NCBI RefSeq assembly: GCF_014645135.1
Contig: NZ_BMLH01000004.1
Location: 248,001-312,000 of the forward strand
Direction: 5' to 3'
Origin: Rheinheimera tangshanensis
GTDB lineage: Bacteria; Pseudomonadota; Gammaproteobacteria; Enterobacterales; Alteromonadaceae
DNA: 64,000 bases
Part shown: piece by piece, positions 62,995 to 64,000 of the stretch
How the letters are laid out: each line of letters starts with the position of its first letter
Position numbering within the stretch: the stretch's first letter is position 1
Program-made: the position numbers and the translations under genes
The notes under the pieces: model-generated
What the model was told of the DNA's origin: nothing
Databases searched by the model: none
What the model saw: the letters and a program-made list of their open reading frames with translations, nothing else

Positions 62995-63765
62995 ATGACG
63001 TTAAGCAATCAGTATCCAAGTCTGCGTCACAAAACCGTTTTTATCAGTGGCGGTGGTTCAGGCATTGGTGCTTGTCTGGTGGAAGCTTTTATCGCTCAGG
63101 GCGCTAAAGTCGCTTTTGTTGATATTTTAGCAGCGGAATCAGAGGCATTAGTGACTGATTTAACTGCAAAATACCCAGATGCAGAGCTGAAGTTTTATCA
63201 CTGTGATTTGTTGAATATTGACGATTTAAAGCAGGTGATAGAACAAGTCAAACAACAGCTGGGTGCTATCAGCGTATTAATCAACAATGCTGCCAGTGAT
63301 ACCAGGCACAACTTCCTTGACGTGACGCCTGAGTATTGGGATCAGCGGGTCAATATCAATTTACGCCATCAGTTTTTTGCCATTCAGGCGGTGTATCCGC
63401 AGATGAAACAGCTGGGCGGAGGTTCCATTATCAATTTAGGTTCGATGAGCTGGTACGAAAGTCAGGGCGGTATGCCTGGCTACACCAGCTCTAAAGCTGC
63501 AGTTTTAGGATTAACCCGTGGTCTGGCTCGTGATTTAGGGCCGGATAAAATCCGCGTCAATACCCTAACGCCCGGCTGGGTGATGACTGAACGTCAGTTG
63601 AAGTATTGGGTCAACGAAGAAACGGCACGGGATATTGAAAAAAATCAATGCGTCAAAGACAGCCTGATGCCGGAAGATGTGGCAGCTATGGCGCTGTTTT
63701 TAGCTTCCGACGACAGCAAATTGTGCACAGCACAAAACTTTATTGTGGACGGTGGCTGGATTTAA
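62995..63765 (+). CDS. SDR-family aldose 1-dehydrogenase, XylB-like (pentose locus)
   Basis: 256 aa with AGAAAGGA before the ATG. YPSLRHKTVFISGGGSGIGACL is the Rossmann motif; catalytic Ser in INLGSMSWYES and Tyr/Lys in GYTSSKAAV. The stretches YWDQRVNINLRHQFFAIQAV and LCTAQNFIVDGGWI match Caulobacter crescentus D-xylose 1-dehydrogenase (XylB) as I recall it. It should oxidise L-arabinose or D-xylose to its lactone, the first step of the pathway served by its neighbours. Confidence 0.88.
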   Translation: MTLSNQYPSLRHKTVFISGGGSGIGACLVEAFIAQGAKVAFVDILAAESEALVTDLTAKYPDAELKFYHCDLLNIDDLKQVIEQVKQQLGAISVLINNAASDTRHNFLDVTPEYWDQRVNINLRHQFFAIQAVYPQMKQLGGGSIINLGSMSWYESQGGMPGYTSSKAAVLGLTRGLARDLGPDKIRVNTLTPGWVMTERQLKYWVNEETARDIEKNQCVKDSLMPEDVAAMALFLASDDSKLCTAQNFIVDGGWI

Positions 63766-63829
63766 CTGCTTTTGCGGTGATTAGGCCACTTTTTTTGAAT
63801 CTGTTACCACGAACAAGGGTTGAGTAAAG

Positions 63830-64000
63830 ATGATTACAGGTCAACAACTGATTAATGGGCACTGGGTGCAGGGCGAAGCAGGTCAATATCAGGCGGTTAA
63901 TCCTGCGACTGCCGCTTTTATTGAGCCTGTAATGAGTTATGCCAGCAAAAATCAAGTGCATCAGGCGGTGGCTGCTGCTGCGAAAGCTGCGCCGGTTTTT
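63830..64000 (+). CDS. Aldehyde dehydrogenase, N-terminal part (2-oxoglutarate semialdehyde dehydrogenase candidate)
   Basis: 57 codons are present and the gene runs past the window end. MITGQQLINGHWVQGEAGQYQAVNPATAAFIEPV is the start of the ALDH fold (INGxW...NPAT). In pentose loci of this make-up this gene encodes 2-oxoglutarate semialdehyde dehydrogenase, the last step to 2-oxoglutarate. The catalytic Cys and Glu are outside the window, so the assignment rests on context. Confidence 0.75.
   Translation, partial: MITGQQLINGHWVQGEAGQYQAVNPATAAFIEPVMSYASKNQVHQAVAAAAKAAPVF

Overview
The window looks like chromosome from a gammaproteobacterium of the Alteromonadales/Chromatiales kind, probably Rheinheimera or a close relative. 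This rests on recalled protein resemblance and gene order (hlyU, rpsT, murJ-ribF-ileS-lspA-fkpB-ispH-pilins, rnhA/dnaQ-TIGR03503-tRNA-Asp), not on a search. It divides into a housekeeping half (1 to about 28.9 kb) and a sugar-catabolic half (29.1 to 64 kb).

1-12.2 kb: the end of an enoyl-CoA hydratase gene, smrA, small membrane proteins, a secreted M28 peptidase, an HlyU-type regulator with the persulfide-sensing Cys pair, rpsT, and the compact murJ-ribF-ileS-lspA-fkpB-ispH run with stop/start overlaps. 12.3-19.7 kb: two tandem sets of type IV minor pilin genes. Set one is pilE-fimT-pilV-pilW-pilX. Set two is diverged (pilV-pilW-a short pilX-a short PilY1-like protein-pilE) with a convergent fimT. 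19.9-28.9 kb: nadE-glnB, ettA, a DUF2750 gene, a periplasmic glutathione peroxidase, a TauE/SafE permease, rnhA/dnaQ, a TIGR03503 gene and four identical tRNA-Asp genes.

29.1-51.5 kb: one large galactose/galactoside locus. It holds aldose 1-epimerase, a TonB-dependent receptor, a flavin-dependent halogenase-like protein, a SapC-like protein, a sodium:solute symporter, GH42 beta-galactosidase, GH36 alpha-galactosidase, a FadR-type regulator, an aldose-dehydrogenase-like SDR, glpD, glpK, a secreted PAF-acetylhydrolase-like lipase/esterase, and galK-galT-galE. The mix of cytoplasmic alpha- and beta-galactosidases, Leloir genes, glycerol kinase and glycerol-3-phosphate dehydrogenase, an exported acyl hydrolase, and no glycerol facilitator suggests use of galactosylglycerols: galactolipid head groups or floridoside. 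Two families of AT-rich inverted repeats tie the promoters together. One (TATTTAT-N3-ATAAATA) precedes galM, the receptor gene and galE. The other (like TAATATATCATATTA) precedes the two galactosidases, fadR/SDR, glpD and glpK. The galE copy sits inside a perfect inverted repeat with 21-bp arms.

51.6-57.6 kb: a Gfo/Idh/MocA oxidoreductase, a secreted beta-lactamase-fold serine hydrolase, a GH16 lipoprotein glucanase, and a GGDEF/HD-GYP pair for cyclic-di-GMP. 57.9-64 kb: a pentose locus with a second FadR regulator, an FAH-superfamily (AraD1/GguC, XylX-like) protein, a GH43 glycosidase, an L-arabonate-type IlvD/Edd dehydratase, a XylB-like SDR and the start of an aldehyde dehydrogenase. Together these fit a Weimberg-type non-phosphorylating route from L-arabinose (or D-xylose) to 2-oxoglutarate. 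Three promoters here carry sites matching the FadR-subfamily consensus TNGTNNNACNA. An ERIC-like repeat and a REP-like long hairpin lie between genes of this locus.
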